From: Acanthosepion pharaonis
Lineage: Eukaryota; Mollusca; Cephalopoda; Sepiida; Sepiidae
DNA length: 64,000 nucleotides
NCBI GenBank assembly: GCA_903632075.3
Contig: CAHIKZ030001813.1
Coordinates: 4,249,501 to 4,313,500, forward strand
Direction: 5' to 3'
The number at the start of each line of letters is the position of its first letter. Position 1 is the stretch's first letter. Position numbers and translations under genes: made by a program. Below are positions 52,214 to 63,140 of the stretch, piece after piece. Under the pieces are notes generated by a model, which did not search any database, had not been told where the DNA came from, and saw only the letters and a list, made by a program, of their open reading frames with translations.

Positions 52214-52680
52214 GAACTTATTAATATGTATATGTTTTGTCTTGATGAATTAAAATGAATTCAGTACAATAGATTTGTATGTTAGTTGCCCGAAATTCAC
52301 CAGCTAGACATCTCTCCTTGGGGCTGACGTATTTTTTTTAAAAAAATCTGTTCATAAATAGAAGTAGGTAGAAAGCATCATGGCTGGGTGTCCAGAGAGT
52401 TGTTTTTTTTTTTTAAATTTGAAGTATGAGGCAGCAAAGGCGACTTAGGAGCCACATCTAGATACTACGGAATATGTTCAATCGGGGAGTGATTCGATCT
52501 AAAGATATTTCCAACAGCACTCCACCTGCAAGGTTATGTGCTTCTTTTACCGAAGTCTGTAACCTTGTCCCGGATATTTGGCTGTGATGCATGTGCCTAG
52601 TATATCCTAATTAGACTGGCTATATTTGTCTTCGTATATTGGCACCTCAGCGTTACTCTGTTGGCGTGCTGTTTTCCCAC
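52214..52680. other. No gene recognised
   Basis: Mixed-composition sequence, somewhat GC-richer at 52440-52640, without open frames of note. It may be upstream LINE sequence. Confidence 0.35.
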
Positions 52681-52682
52681 TT

Positions 52683-52683
<1 letters not shown>

Positions 52684-52717
<34 letters not shown>

Positions 52718-52718
52718 G
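52684..52718. repeat. (TAA)n microsatellite
   Basis: About 11 TAA units immediately before the LINE fragment. Confidence 0.95.
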
Positions 52719-52719
52719 C

Positions 52720-53145
52720 AACTTCTACGGGAAAGAAACTGAAAGAAATTGGTATGATCACTGCCCAGAACCGGTTACGGAGATAGAACCTGTTACAATT
52801 TTATGGGACTACACAATACACACAAACAGAACAATCAAAGCTAATCACCCAGAAATTGCTTTTAGAGACCGCAAACAAAAAAGGTACCACTTCATTGATA
52901 GACTTCAATGTATCTTTGAATATCTTCAAAAAGCTATAAAAATATAAGGAGCTTGAAATCGAAATCTCAGAAAGGTGGCACATGGGAACATCAACAATCC
53001 CTGTTGTAGTTGGAGCCCTCGGATTGGTTTCTAGTAGACTCATCGAAGGGATTCCTGGAAGCCCATGCCTTAAAGAAATGAAAGAAAAATTGTTCTCACG
53101 AGTACAGCCCACACCTTACGAAAGGCTTTATCTATGTAAAATATG
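52720..53145 (+). mobile_element. LINE family N, C-terminal fragment (copy 3)
   Basis: Reads NWYDHCPEPVTE, ILWDYTIHTNRTIKANHPEI, AFRDRKQKRYHFID, shifts frame, KYKELEIEISERWHMG, then TSTIPVVVGALGLVSS, GIPGSPCLKEMK, and a shifted 'IVLTSTAHTLRKALSM'. It follows the family order 'WDFPIQTDRTIKANRPDIV..D..IDMSVP...YKDLEIE..PVVVGALG...IPG.P.L.EIQK..LTSTAHILRK'. At least two frameshifts. Catalytic domains absent. Confidence 0.8.
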
Positions 53146-53251
53146 TGTGTGTGTGTTTGTTTTAATTGGTCAGTGAAAAATGTCATAGTGCCATTTCTAA
53201 CCTTAGGTCTCTGGGCACGACCCGGAAAGAAATGTGTACACACTAGAAATC

Positions 53252-53303
53252 GATGATGATGATGATGATGATGATGATACTACTACTACTACTACTACTA
53301 CTC
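53252..53303. repeat. (GAT)n then (ACT)n trinucleotide run
   Basis: About nine GAT units switching directly to about eight ACT units, some 100 bp after the LINE N end. It may be its simple-repeat 3' tail. Confidence 0.95.
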
Positions 53304-53745
53304 ACAAAGGAATAAATGAAATTGGTTAAGAGATTAAGTACAATGTCTTCGGCATATCAAACATTCCCAGTGGCCTTTTATTTTGAAAACTAGAAACTGG
53401 ATTCACAATTTGTTGTAGTAAAAAAACACTGTAAACTTTTACACGCAATTAACATTAATATTTGTTGGAAATGAAATTTCATGTTTTCTATTGCATGTTA
53501 GCATGCATCAGTTTAAAAACTTTGAATCGTCTCCATTTACTAAGAAGTTTAGCCACGTGAACACCCTACGATGATTGGGGAAAAAAAATGTGGAAAATCA
53601 GCTCACCGAGGACTGAATATCCACATTGCTTAAATCGAGCCGTGTCAACTTGTCGGTATTGTTAAACGGTCTTTCCTGGCACGCGACACGCTTAAAAAAT
53701 GGGGGAAAAAAAAAAAGACAGGAGAAGACAAAAGGAAATAGAACA
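53304..53745. other. No gene recognised
   Basis: AT-rich; nothing identifiable. Confidence 0.4.
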
Positions 53746-53748
53746 CAA

Positions 53749-53752
<4 letters not shown>

Positions 53753-53830
<78 letters not shown>
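53753..53830. repeat. (CA)n(TA)n compound microsatellite
   Basis: About 26 CA units followed by about 12 TA units. Confidence 0.97.
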
Positions 53831-54235
53831 CTTAGTGCAATTTATTTCCTGTCTGTATTTCGTGAGACGATGCATTTTAACCATTGTGCTGGATTAATTG
53901 CCTCGTCTTTGCTGTTCTGTTTTTTTCACACTGTTTCGAGGATGCATCACCTGACTTCTTCTTGTGTTCTAAAATGTCGTGGAAGCTTGTTTTGAGAGAG
54001 CTTGCATATAATTTCTCTCATACACGTCATATTCGCTGCCTGTGCTTGTGGATTCTTGGATTATCTTTTCCTGACCTTTCGTGACCTCTCCTTGAACTTT
54101 GCTCTTATTGCTCTGGGTATGGTTCTGGAATCGCAAATTCATATCTTTCTTGATTAATGGCTCGTACGAGCTATTAATGTCCATGCATGGCGAGAGAGCA
54201 AGAGTGAGAAAGATATACAGAGAATGAGAGGGGAA

Positions 54236-54237
<2 letters not shown>
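53831..54237. other. No gene recognised
   Basis: Open frames run out of the neighbouring microsatellites. Nothing recognisable. Confidence 0.4.

Positions 54238-54272
<35 letters not shown>
54238..54272. repeat. (GA)n microsatellite
   Basis: About 16 GA units. Confidence 0.95.
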
Positions 54273-54275
<3 letters not shown>

Positions 54276-54685
54276 TGACACATCAACCTTTATGGAATGA
54301 AGTCAAAATAATGGAAAAGGATCCACATTGGGGAATAGAAAGTTGATAGAACTTGTGTTCATATTATATTCTGAAAACACAATCATTTATCCGAACATAG
54401 ACGCTACGTTTCAGAGGGAGACGCAAGGAAAAAAACAACAGATAGATACTAAAAATTTAATTGCAGAAGAAAAGAAATAAAACGCCCTCCCTCTAAAAAC
54501 AGTGTCAGAAGATAAACAGTCTTTACAATCTCTGCGGAATATAAACCGTAAACATGTAAAACTGAATCGAAGAAAATAAAATATCACAGTACATAAAAGT
54601 GGCACTATCGAACTAAACCATTTTATATATTTGGAATAAAAATATAGTCATTGTTAAGTTTGATGCCTCCCCGCCACCAAAAAAA
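54273..54685. other. No gene recognised
   Basis: AT-rich; nothing identifiable. Confidence 0.4.
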
Positions 54686-54694
54686 CAATCTTAA

Positions 54695-54958
54695 AAAATT
54701 CTTAAACAAGGAATGGCCATTCTTCTGAAGCCCAGGAGACCAATAACCTTACCTTAAGGCTCACTCCTCTGCCCTATACTCTTTCTGTATTTTATTAAAG
54801 ATCTGGTGAGGAACATTCTATGTGGATGATACCACAGTTTACGAAAGCACATCCATAAAATCTAGATGATTCCATTCTTCATATCACATACCTAATTCAC
54901 TAACCTTTTAGATTGAGTGGCTTTTGAGTCTTATATTGGCTGAACGATAGTAAAAAGA
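54695..54958 (+). mobile_element. Jockey/CR1-like LINE reverse-transcriptase palm fragment
   Basis: Broken frames give 'LFCILLKIW' and then 'TFYVDDTTVYEST', i.e. the catalytic YxDD box as YVDD. A decayed 'DLQ..W' segment follows at about 54905. Matches the region of 62585-62921, upstream of the C-terminal ORF kept at 45208. Heavily frameshifted. Confidence 0.65.
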
Positions 54959-54960
54959 AT

Positions 54961-55156
54961 TGTTGAATATCTCGCTCTCGTTGAGTAAACTGTTCCAGCT
55001 TAAGTTATGGGATATAGTTAGTCGGACAATATATAAATCACAGAGACAGTAGACAGTCTTAGATGATTCTTAGGCTGTTCTGAGATACGATAATCTCATG
55101 AGAACCAGTTTCCAAGAGAAACCTACGAGAGTTACCGAGAATTAACGGGACTTACA
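54961..55156 (+). mobile_element. Gypsy-type LTR (about 196 bp)
   Basis: Starts TGTTGAATATCTCGC and ends GGGACTTACA, followed after four bases by a primer-binding-like TGGCGACGAGGAAC. TG...CA ends and this PBS form are familiar from gypsy/mag-type LTR retrotransposons. A second LTR is not in view, so the right boundary rests on the PBS and the left on TG. Confidence 0.65.
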
Positions 55157-55455
55157 ATATTGGCGACGAGGAACTTTATTTATTCAACAGGAGTAAAAAT
55201 CTTTGTACTTCCAATAAAAGGACAGTGGTATACAACATATAAATCTATAACATTCCTTTCTGTGAGATTGGAAAATCATCACGGTAAAACCGAAGAAATC
55301 TGCTGATTAACAAAAATGACACAACCAAAAAAATGTGGAAGGAACGAGTAAATTATTTTTCATTGATCAAAATATCTAAAAAAAGTTAAAACAAGAAAGT
55401 ACCTAGCCAATCTTGTCATGGTATAGACGAGAAACATTACGACTATTGTAGACAT
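55157..55455 (+). mobile_element. PBS and truncated leader of the LTR retrotransposon
   Basis: PBS at 55161-55174, then 'TTTATTTATTCAACAGGAG'. No gag open frame follows. The element seems truncated before the hAT-like insertion at 55461. Confidence 0.5.
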
Positions 55456-55460
55456 TAGAG

Positions 55461-55801
55461 CAGTAGTTCCCAACTTTTATTTCTCTGGGTCGCATTTCAG
55501 AAAGAAAATGCTCGCGCCAAACAAACTTGATAATTCTCTCCTCCAATTTGCGGATCCTAGTTACAATATCCTTAATACTTGATATAATGCAAACATATTA
55601 CAATGATAAAATCGGTCAATAGTTATTTATAACTATTTATACTAGGATTCATGCATGCAATTACAAGGAATCTATAATAATATTTTAAATTTTGAAATCA
55701 TATTTATGTTTGGTATATGAATTTTTTTAAACTGTTTCTAAATCTTTGATTGTCTTTCAATCATTCCACCCCAACTGCTATCCGCTGTTTGGCAACCACT
55801 G
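55461..55801. mobile_element. hAT-like MITE, 341 bp
   Basis: Left end CAGTAGTTCCCAACTTTTAT and right end TTTGGCAACCACTG are inverted with few mismatches (CAGT.GTT.CCAA). Flanking octamers CATTAGAG (55453-55460) and CATTACTG (55802-55809) agree at six of eight positions, as expected for an aged hAT duplication. It contains 'TCTGGGTCGCATTTCAGAAAG' near the left end and no transposase. Confidence 0.8.
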
Positions 55802-55950
55802 CATTACTGTATCTAAATGTAAAATTAATTTTCAAAACATGTCGTTAAATACGTAATAAATGCTTGGAAAACAGGAGAACACAATTAACTACAGTTAGAC
55901 AATTCAGTTAAGAATCTAGATGTAGTCATCATTAGCATATTGGAAAGATT
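55802..55950. other. Unassigned spacer
   Basis: AT-rich; nothing recognised. Confidence 0.35.
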
Positions 55951-55954
55951 TTGT

Positions 55955-56095
55955 GAGATATTCGATGCAGTTATTTCAACTGATCACAGAGTAAAAGTGA
56001 CAGAAAGTGAAATGCTGGACAAATATCGGTGCCTTGCAAGAGAAAAAAAAACAAAGTATGACAATTTCACTCACCATCATTGGCGGTTTGGAATA
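55955..56095 (+). mobile_element. LINE C-terminal fragment, family N relative (copy 4)
   Basis: FCEIFDAVISTDHRVKVTES then EMLDKYRCLAREKKTKYDN follows the 'IDFAVP.DHRVKLKESEK.DKYLDLARELKK' block of LINE proteins in the same group as N. The frame continues open to 56134, but similarity stops at about 56080. Confidence 0.55.
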
Positions 56096-57640
56096 GTTCA
56101 GAAGATATTTGCAAACAGATTTATTTCCTTGTGACATTTGGCTTTTCTCTAAATTTTGAATTCGCAAGAAGCTAAATCTGTATGCAAGTTGCATAGGGAG
56201 AAATTTCAGGCTATAGTCGAGATTAAAGAGAACGCTACGGTGGTTCGAAAAGAGAGCATTACAAATTGTTTGGATAAGTGGGATGAATGTTGGATAAATA
56301 CGTAAAGTATGAAAAGAAGTATTTCGAAAAGAATTCAGGCCATATTGCTTTAGATAGATTTTTCTTTTATGTACAATGTTTCTTCAGGACATGGACAATT
56401 GTGATTTTCCAGATTTTTCCATAAATAGAACTGATAGGTAGCGTCCGTTAAGTGTTTTAGTGAGTTTCTCTTGCTTGACAAATAAGTCGTTTGATGTCAG
56501 GTGTTAACATATAAAGGAACATGTCGAAATTATGTATCGTTGTCGTTTTCAAGGAAAGAATGCAGAATGTTGAATAATTGCCAGTGTTTCGTTTTTGTTG
56601 TTAATCGTTTTGGTTGGAAAATAAACGAGAATTGACATGCTATGGTAGTGGAATAGATTTTAGTGTCAAGTAACTAAAATGACTTCATTGTCCAAACTTA
56701 TTTTGACATGTCTGCTCCGTGATTTAAATATATTTTATTGATGGCAAGTTGTCATCATTTGATGTGAAATCCTCCAAAGTTTCTAATCGTTTTTTTTTCA
56801 TTCGCTTGGCAGAGTAGTGTTGTATTGTCGGCTATAATCTGATGATAATGCATTGAATTTGTATTAAATGTTTATATATGGTACTTTTCTCGGAACATTA
56901 CAAACAATTTTGGCACTCGGACAAACTCATCAACAGGCTTAACAGACATTTCCTACCCTTTGTTTTAATAAAACATATTTAAACGAAGGATTACGATCTA
57001 GATATACCCCGAGTAAATATGGTGTGTCTATAAAATTTTCTCTCTTAAAATAAATCTCACGTAAATCTTATAAAGTGTCTATCTAAATTGTATGCATGAC
57101 TAGCTACTCGTATCCGAATAACACTATTTATTATGATGCCTAGCTAATCGGATTGGGTAGGTTTGTGTTTCTTCAACACACACAAAGTCAATTTGTGGTT
57201 TATAATGTAAAAATTCTGAGTAGACCTTAGTTGCAGTTTCGGGGAAGTGTGTATAATCCGCCGTGGTCAATAGTTTGAAAAAGATTAGTACACTCATACC
57301 CTCGGTCGAGATGTCTTGTAACTTCGTGTTAGCATAAGCATCAACGGCTTCCAGATTGTTTCGACAATCCATTTTCGCTCATAAGGTTTATATCAACAAG
57401 TTGTATTGTTTTCATACACTTCTCAAATCTGCTTCTGGCGTCGTCTCTACAGGCCGATATTATAAAGAATGTCATGTCGCTGACAAATCAACCAAACATT
57501 TGTAAACAAACATAAAGTACAGCTAACTCTTTTAAAAATCAGGTATCGATTTATACACTGTATTCATTTTATGAACTGGACCCCACTTCTAAAATGATCA
57601 AAAACAAATAATTTTTGTTTCTGAAAATTGTGTCTTCAGG
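56096..57640. other. Unrecognised minus open frame 57124-57372, otherwise empty
   Basis: An 82-codon minus-strand frame starts MDCRNNLEAVDAYANTK and is not low complexity. I recognise no family. The rest is AT-rich without features. Confidence 0.3.
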
Positions 57641-57780
57641 AAGGCCTAATTCAGAAGTTCTCAACATTTTTCTTTTACTCTCAATTTATTTTTTGATGAC
57701 TCTCTTTATATAACTAGTAAAAACGAATAAAAATCGTTGAAATAAAAAATATAAAGTCATCCGAAATTATTTATCTGAAG
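57641..57780. other. Possible second hAT-like left end
   Basis: 'CAGAAGTTCTCAACATTTTTC' at 57650 resembles hAT-type termini. No matching right end was found. Confidence 0.25.
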
Positions 57781-58007
57781 TAAGAAATATTACATTCCAC
57801 ACACACACAGACGCGCAGATGCGCCGTTGCCCCCCCCCTCCGCGCACACACATATACGTACAAAACTAACTGATATTCATTCTATTATTAATAGCTGAAT
57901 GATGTAAGAAAAAGGAAAGACTCTTTTATTTCGAATCTAAACAAAAGCAAAAACAAAACACTTCCTGATCCTTTACCCCCAGAAGCCTTGTAGTTAAAAT
58001 TGGAATA

Positions 58008-58013
58008 TATACA

Positions 58014-58077
<64 letters not shown>

Positions 58078-58078
58078 C
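58008..58078. repeat. (TA)n(TG)n microsatellite
   Basis: ATACATATATG repeats, then TA units, then about 11 TG units. Confidence 0.95.
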
Positions 58079-58440
58079 ATAGATGTGTCTAAACCTATCC
58101 CTATTTGTTCGTATGTTGTAAAAACATTCGGAGAGACGGATGTGCAGCTGTTTCATGTGTCATGTTGAGTTCGAATTTTCCCTGTTTTCTTCTATTCTTG
58201 TTTGGCTTATTCAACTTTTTTGTGAATTCATTCAAGAAAGCCAAAATGACTCAGGTAATGAATATGGCAATTATTCATAAAATCTTCGAGTCATCTAAGA
58301 AATATCTTCTTTGTAAGATGCACAGCCAGAAACAGCAGAACCACCAATCATAACTGGCTACTGTACACTTTCTTGTGAGGAGAGGCTGGCACATCTTATC
58401 AGAAGCATCTCATCACATTCATATTATTTCTTCCCCATCT
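58079..58440. other. Unrecognised open frame 58105-58353
   Basis: 82 codons on the plus strand, beginning MFVCCKNIRRDGC with a hydrophobic FLLFLFGLFNF middle. No family recognised, and its start runs out of a microsatellite. Confidence 0.3.
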
Positions 58441-58441
58441 C

Positions 58442-58444
<3 letters not shown>

Positions 58445-58472
<28 letters not shown>
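58445..58472. repeat. (TA)n microsatellite
   Basis: About 14 TA units. Confidence 0.95.
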
Positions 58473-58895
58473 ATCCTTGCTCAAATGTTTATATTTAGTG
58501 GGCACACGTGCTTGAGGAAAAATTCCTGTTATTATAAACTGAAATTAATGTCAATGTGCATAGAGTTCGAAAATTCCCGCTAAAGGAAAATATGCCTAAC
58601 GAAAATATTAGAACTTGCATAGACTTTTTCAATCCATCCATACCTTACCAGGAAAGCTTCATGATAAAAAAACAGCTATTACTTATTTAAGAAAATCACA
58701 TCTCCCGTTGGAACCTTTCAAAATCTCTATCTGCTAAATTTATTTTCATGCCCGAAACACAAAGCTAATCAATGGATTTTTAATCTGAAACTATATACAT
58801 ACAGGTTACAATGGATAAATTGTCGTCTAAATTACGCAAAAAGGAAAATAACACTGAAATCTCATTTTAACAGATATATTTACCAAAGAAATAAC
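58473..58895. other. No gene recognised
   Basis: AT-rich; nothing identifiable. Confidence 0.4.
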
Positions 58896-58929
58896 ACAAA
58901 AATATCTTGAAATACTAAAGAGTAAATTT

Positions 58930-59540
58930 ATTCCATAAAATCGCTATTGGCTTCTGGATTGTCTCTTTGTTTAAGATCGTGAATGCTGTCATAATCCTTG
59001 CCTTCATTTCATCTTTTGTATTACAAGGGGGTTTGTTTGTCTCTCATTCAACTGCACCTCACACATGATAATCAAGAGGGTTGCAGTCTGCTGAGTTAGG
59101 TGGTCAGATGTAAGAGGTAATATGGTCACAGAAATTGTCTGACAGACATGACTGGGTTTTACTACTTGTGTAACATGGCGCAGAATTCTGTTGCCAGGCT
59201 TAGGATCTCCCCACAGCTATCCAGTGCAGCACTACTTCGTCAAGGCACGTGATGTAGGCATCCATGTTATATCTGATGAACTCACTAATAAATTCGGAAG
59301 TTCTTTTCTTGTTAGAACAATCAGTGGGTTTTCCGAGCTGCCATTGCTTCGTAATCAGCATTAGACTCTTTCAGCTTTTTCCGAATCCTCTGCACTGTCA
59401 AACACTTTGAACTGTTCATATTGGAGTTTCCGGTGCAAATGCCGAGCAATACAGCATGCCGTTTCTAAATTTCTGGAGGAATTAATTACGTCATGGTGCT
59501 CCTTTTCTCTCTGATGATGCTCAACTGACCCTACTATACT
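58930..59540 (-). mobile_element. Tc1/mariner transposase remnant
   Basis: Minus strand reads MDAYITCLDEVVLHWIAVG, one stop, AWQQNSAPCYTSSKTQSCL, SDNFCDHITSYI, stop, PPNSADCNPLDYHV, stop, GAVE, stop, ETNKPPCNTKDEMKARIMTA. The family motif has 'QQD.AP.H' and 'WPPNSPDLNPLDY.VW'. Here the Asp is Asn, the His is Tyr and Trp codons are stops, so it is catalytically dead. The N-terminal part (59711-59361) is only weakly recognisable. Confidence 0.85.
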
Positions 59541-59624
59541 GGGCAATTGACAAAATAAAAATAAAACAACGCGCATACGCGAAATAAATAATAAAAAGTG
59601 GCGACAATTTAGCCATCGCACCTG

Positions 59625-59851
<227 letters not shown>

Positions 59852-59905
59852 ATTTTTCTGAATACTGTTTGTTGATATATAAAATTATACAAAATTATAT
59901 ATCGT

Positions 59906-60425
<520 letters not shown>

Positions 60426-60429
60426 CCTT

Positions 60430-61015
60430 TGATAGTTAGTGATTAGTGAACATATAAAGCTATATATTCGTGAAATCGCTAATGCTAACGATAATGGTGA
60501 AATTAGACGTTTACATACGGGAAACATTCGAGTTTCATTGACCGGGCAGTTAGTGTTACTGCCTGTTGACATTTATAAAATCTTTTTTCTTAAAGCAGTT
60601 TTTCAGGAAATTAATCTTCTCAAGTCTACTCTTTTAGCTCTCTCTAGTTTTGATGGGAGTTTACTGGCAAAACCTTTTTGTTTTTATGGTTGTGTGAGAA
60701 GTTAACATTTTGATTATGCCATTATCTTCTAGACATTTTAGTAGTTGTTAATCTTGGAAATGCTATAATTGGCGTGTATTTTGTTATTTGGTAAATCTAC
60801 AGGGTCTGATGAAAAATCGTCTTCTTTAAGAATTATTGGATTAATTCATTTGAAATCATTATTAATCATTGATCTGAGAATCTAGTAGCATGCAGATTAT
60901 TGTTTAGTCATTTCTGATCGAGTTGGATAGCAGGAATCACGTTCATATGAATGTCTAAATCTGACGAGGGCATTTAAAAACATGAATCTACTTTTCAGGT
61001 TAATAATATTTTTTT
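60430..61015 (+). repeat. Dispersed repeat Y (uninterrupted copy)
   Basis: Continuous version of the sequence split at 25531 by a LINE. It includes an 88-codon open frame (60439-60705, MISEHIKLYIREIANAND...) with no recognised motif. The matching part of the copy at 25260 is not open in the same way, so coding is uncertain. Confidence 0.7.
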
Positions 61016-61171
61016 GTAGTTTTTTCCGGGTTTGGAAAAAGTACCCGTAGCGCCATCTATTTTATTCTCAATTTTCAATAAAGTCTTGTATTATATCTGA
61101 ATAAAACGATTATGTAAACATTATTCGACAATAATTTTTCGAAATAAAACAATTTAGTAAGAAAAAAATCC

Positions 61172-61470
61172 TTACAACCTTAAGTTATACGTTATTGCAC
61201 ACAAATAGTCAACTACCGAAGAATAGTCGTTAAAGGATGCTAGTAAATGTTTAAGCTTTCCATTTACGTCGCGGTATTTCTTGGTGCTCTTGATATTTTG
61301 ACAACCTGCTCTTAATTTTGCAATATGAATTTCTTGCAAGTCCCGTTCTCTTTTAAGAGCATCTAAGAATTTCCACATTGAGGGATTATGGGGTGACAAT
61401 TACTGCAAAAATTCCCTATGCCATCATTCAAGAGCGTTATTAGTTCTAGGTAAATCATTATTGATTCTTT
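61172..61470 (-). mobile_element. MULE (Mutator-like) transposase C-terminal remnant
   Basis: Minus strand from 61470: CFERINNDLPRTNNALE, stop, WHREF, LQ, stop, LSPHNPSMWKFLDALKRERD, then LQEIHIAKLRAGCQN, KKYRDVNGKL, NDYSSVVDYLCAITYNLRL and a stop at 61172. 'LPRTNN..E.WH' followed by 'HP.MWKFL.AL..E' is the C-terminal signature of FLYWCH/MULE-type transposases. The stop after ALE replaces the usual Gly codon. The DDE core and termini are not seen. Confidence 0.85.
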
Positions 61471-61900
61471 CAAAGCAAGATCAGATACGTATTTCCAACA
61501 TAGTTATTTGGAATAATTATCATTTAGTATAACCGTCCTTTCGATTAATTTCCATTTGAACAATTCACAATCCGAATAAATGTTTTTCAAATAATGGTTT
61601 TCGAATAATTGTTTTCAAACAATTTTCTCGATACGGGATAAAAAGATAATAAAACACAGGAATGACTTAGAACATATTTACTTTTTTTTAAAGATCTAAT
61701 AGGTTAAAACGCCCAAGACACGCCACATGATGAGCACGCCAAGAAACCATTCGCGGAGCCCCAGGCTCTGGCTCATGACGGCGACAGATGGAAGAGTATG
61801 GTGGGCAGTTCAGCACAACTGCGCCCCCCAACGACTACTTCTGAGGTTAAGGGCGAAAGAAGAAAAAAAAGTGGTAGTAAATTTATCTTCATTGTAAATA
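61471..61900. other. No gene; GC-richer patch 61690-61835
   Basis: 'CAAGACACGCCACATGATGAGC' and 'GGAGCCCCAGGCTCTGGCTC' lie in an otherwise AT-rich stretch. GCCCAAGACACGCCAC is the inverse of a word at 1875-1890. Not identified. Confidence 0.4.
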
Positions 61901-61901
61901 G

Positions 61902-62165
61902 GCTTACGGCCATATCAAATTGAAACACTAGTTCCCCTACGATCAGCGAAGTTAAGCAACGTCGAGTCTAGATGTGTGAGAGCTTGAGAATACCACGTCC
62001 TGTAAACTTGGATGTCCAGGTGGTGTAATAGATAATGCATCGGAATTGTTAATCGAAGAGCCGAGTTCCAATTCCGTTTAGATTCGTATTATTCAGTTAC
62101 GCGCTAAAACTGTTGTTGGAGGCATGAAACTGCTTCTCCTGCAGATTTGGGTTAAATAGTGATAA
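61902..62165 (+). mobile_element. Composite 5S rRNA / tRNA SINE (copy)
   Basis: 5S-like head 61902-62012 with 'GCTTACGGCCATATCAAATT', 'ACGATCAGCGAAGTTAAGC' and 'CACGTCCTGTAAAC'. tRNA-like unit 62015-62095 with 'CCAGGTGGTGTAATAGATAATG' and 'GAGCCGAGTTCCAATTCCG'. The tail is lost after about 62160. Confidence 0.85.
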
Positions 62166-62259
62166 TGAGTTCAAATGGAATCAAAGTCAAAGCCTACGGT
62201 TTAAAAGAGATACTTGCATCAGCAGTTAAAATAACCTCCTTTTTGAGGTCAAAGATGTT

Positions 62260-62584
62260 TACAATAAGTATTTCTGCGAGTAACGCTTTTAAATCGTAGG
62301 CAATTTTATCGCAAGAAGGCCATCCAATAATGTACCTTTCAAGAAGATTAACAGCAGCAGAAATAAATTATTCAAATATAGAATAAGTGGCACTGGTCAT
62401 TGTGTGGTGCTTATTAGGTAAGAAGTTCCTATTAAAGCCGGACAATAAACCGCTAGTGTTTATTTTTAACCCAAGAAAAGAGCTATCAAAAGTTACTTCT
62501 TCCAGTATTCTAAGATGGGCCATACAATTAATGGCTTATGATATTGACATTGAGTGCGTAAAAGGAAATACAATACCAGATTCT
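62260..62584 (+). mobile_element. Gypsy-type retrotransposon RNase H fragment
   Basis: One frame from 62267: SISASNAFKS, stop, AILSQEGHPIMYLSRRLTAA, EINYSNIE, stop, VALVIVWCLLGKKFLLKPDN, KPLVFIFNPRKEL, LRWAIQLMAYDIDIECVKGN, TIP. This is the gypsy RNase H order 'DAS..A.GA.LSQ..HP..Y.SR.L...E.NYS..E.E.LA.V.A....FLLG..F...TDHKPL'. The first catalytic Asp reads Ser, TDHK reads PDNK, and about ten residues are missing before LLGKKF. Dead fragment, cut at an antisense LINE fragment. Confidence 0.88.
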
Positions 62585-62925
62585 GATGGGAGGCAGGGAT
62601 GGTTCTCTGTGGTAGGTAAAGGAGATCAGGTTCGTTTTGGAGGCATTAAAGTTTACAAGCCTTTTCTTGTCCCAGTCAACCACAGATTGGAGGTCCTTTT
62701 GGAGATCAGCGGCCAGGTTGGTTTTGTCAACGATACCAGATTTACTATTGAGGCAGGAGTAAATAGTAATATCGTCCGCGTAGATGTCTACTTGGGAACT
62801 AGTGACGTCGGGAAGATCATTAATGAAGGTCAGGAACAGTGTAGGGCCCAAGATAGAGCCTCGGGGAACACCAGCGTTCGTGATAAAGGAGCTGGAGGAG
62901 AACCCGTTTAAGATGACCATCATTT
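62585..62925 (-). mobile_element. Jockey/CR1-like RT palm fragment with YADD
   Basis: Minus strand: MMVILNGFSSSSFITNAGVP, RGSILGPTLFLTFINDLPDV, SSQVDIYADDITIYS, ADLQKDLQSVVDWDKK, RLVNFNASKTNLISF, ending SLPPI. Contains RT blocks with GVPxGS, LGPxLF, the catalytic YADD (62782-62771) and the W..NFN.SKT block, in order. About 112 codons remain open. It lacks endonuclease, N- and C-terminal parts. The open frame continues out of the LINE into the antisense of the gypsy fragment. Confidence 0.9.
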
Positions 62926-63140
62926 TATATTTTATAATAAAAGTTAAGCATGTTATATTGCTAAACTTATTTGTTATTCTTTTCATGCATACATATTTAC
63001 TTATTATTTCAGTTATTTGTTGTTTAGTGGTGTGTGGCATTCGTCAGTCGTTTGTAAATTGTAATTATTTATAGAATTTAAAACTACTATGCAAAACAGA
63101 TGTTCTTGCTATTGTTTGTAATTGATAATTAACTTCTATT
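62926..63140. other. Unassigned spacer
   Basis: AT-rich; nothing recognised. Confidence 0.35.

Noticed and set aside
57778..57860. GC/CA-rich stretch as a regulatory island
   Set aside because: Mixed (CA)n, C-run and CGCG simple sequence. No motif beyond low complexity.
62387..62911. A single 174-codon protein
   Set aside because: Only residues up to about 64 are gypsy RNase H. The rest is the antisense of a LINE reverse transcriptase.
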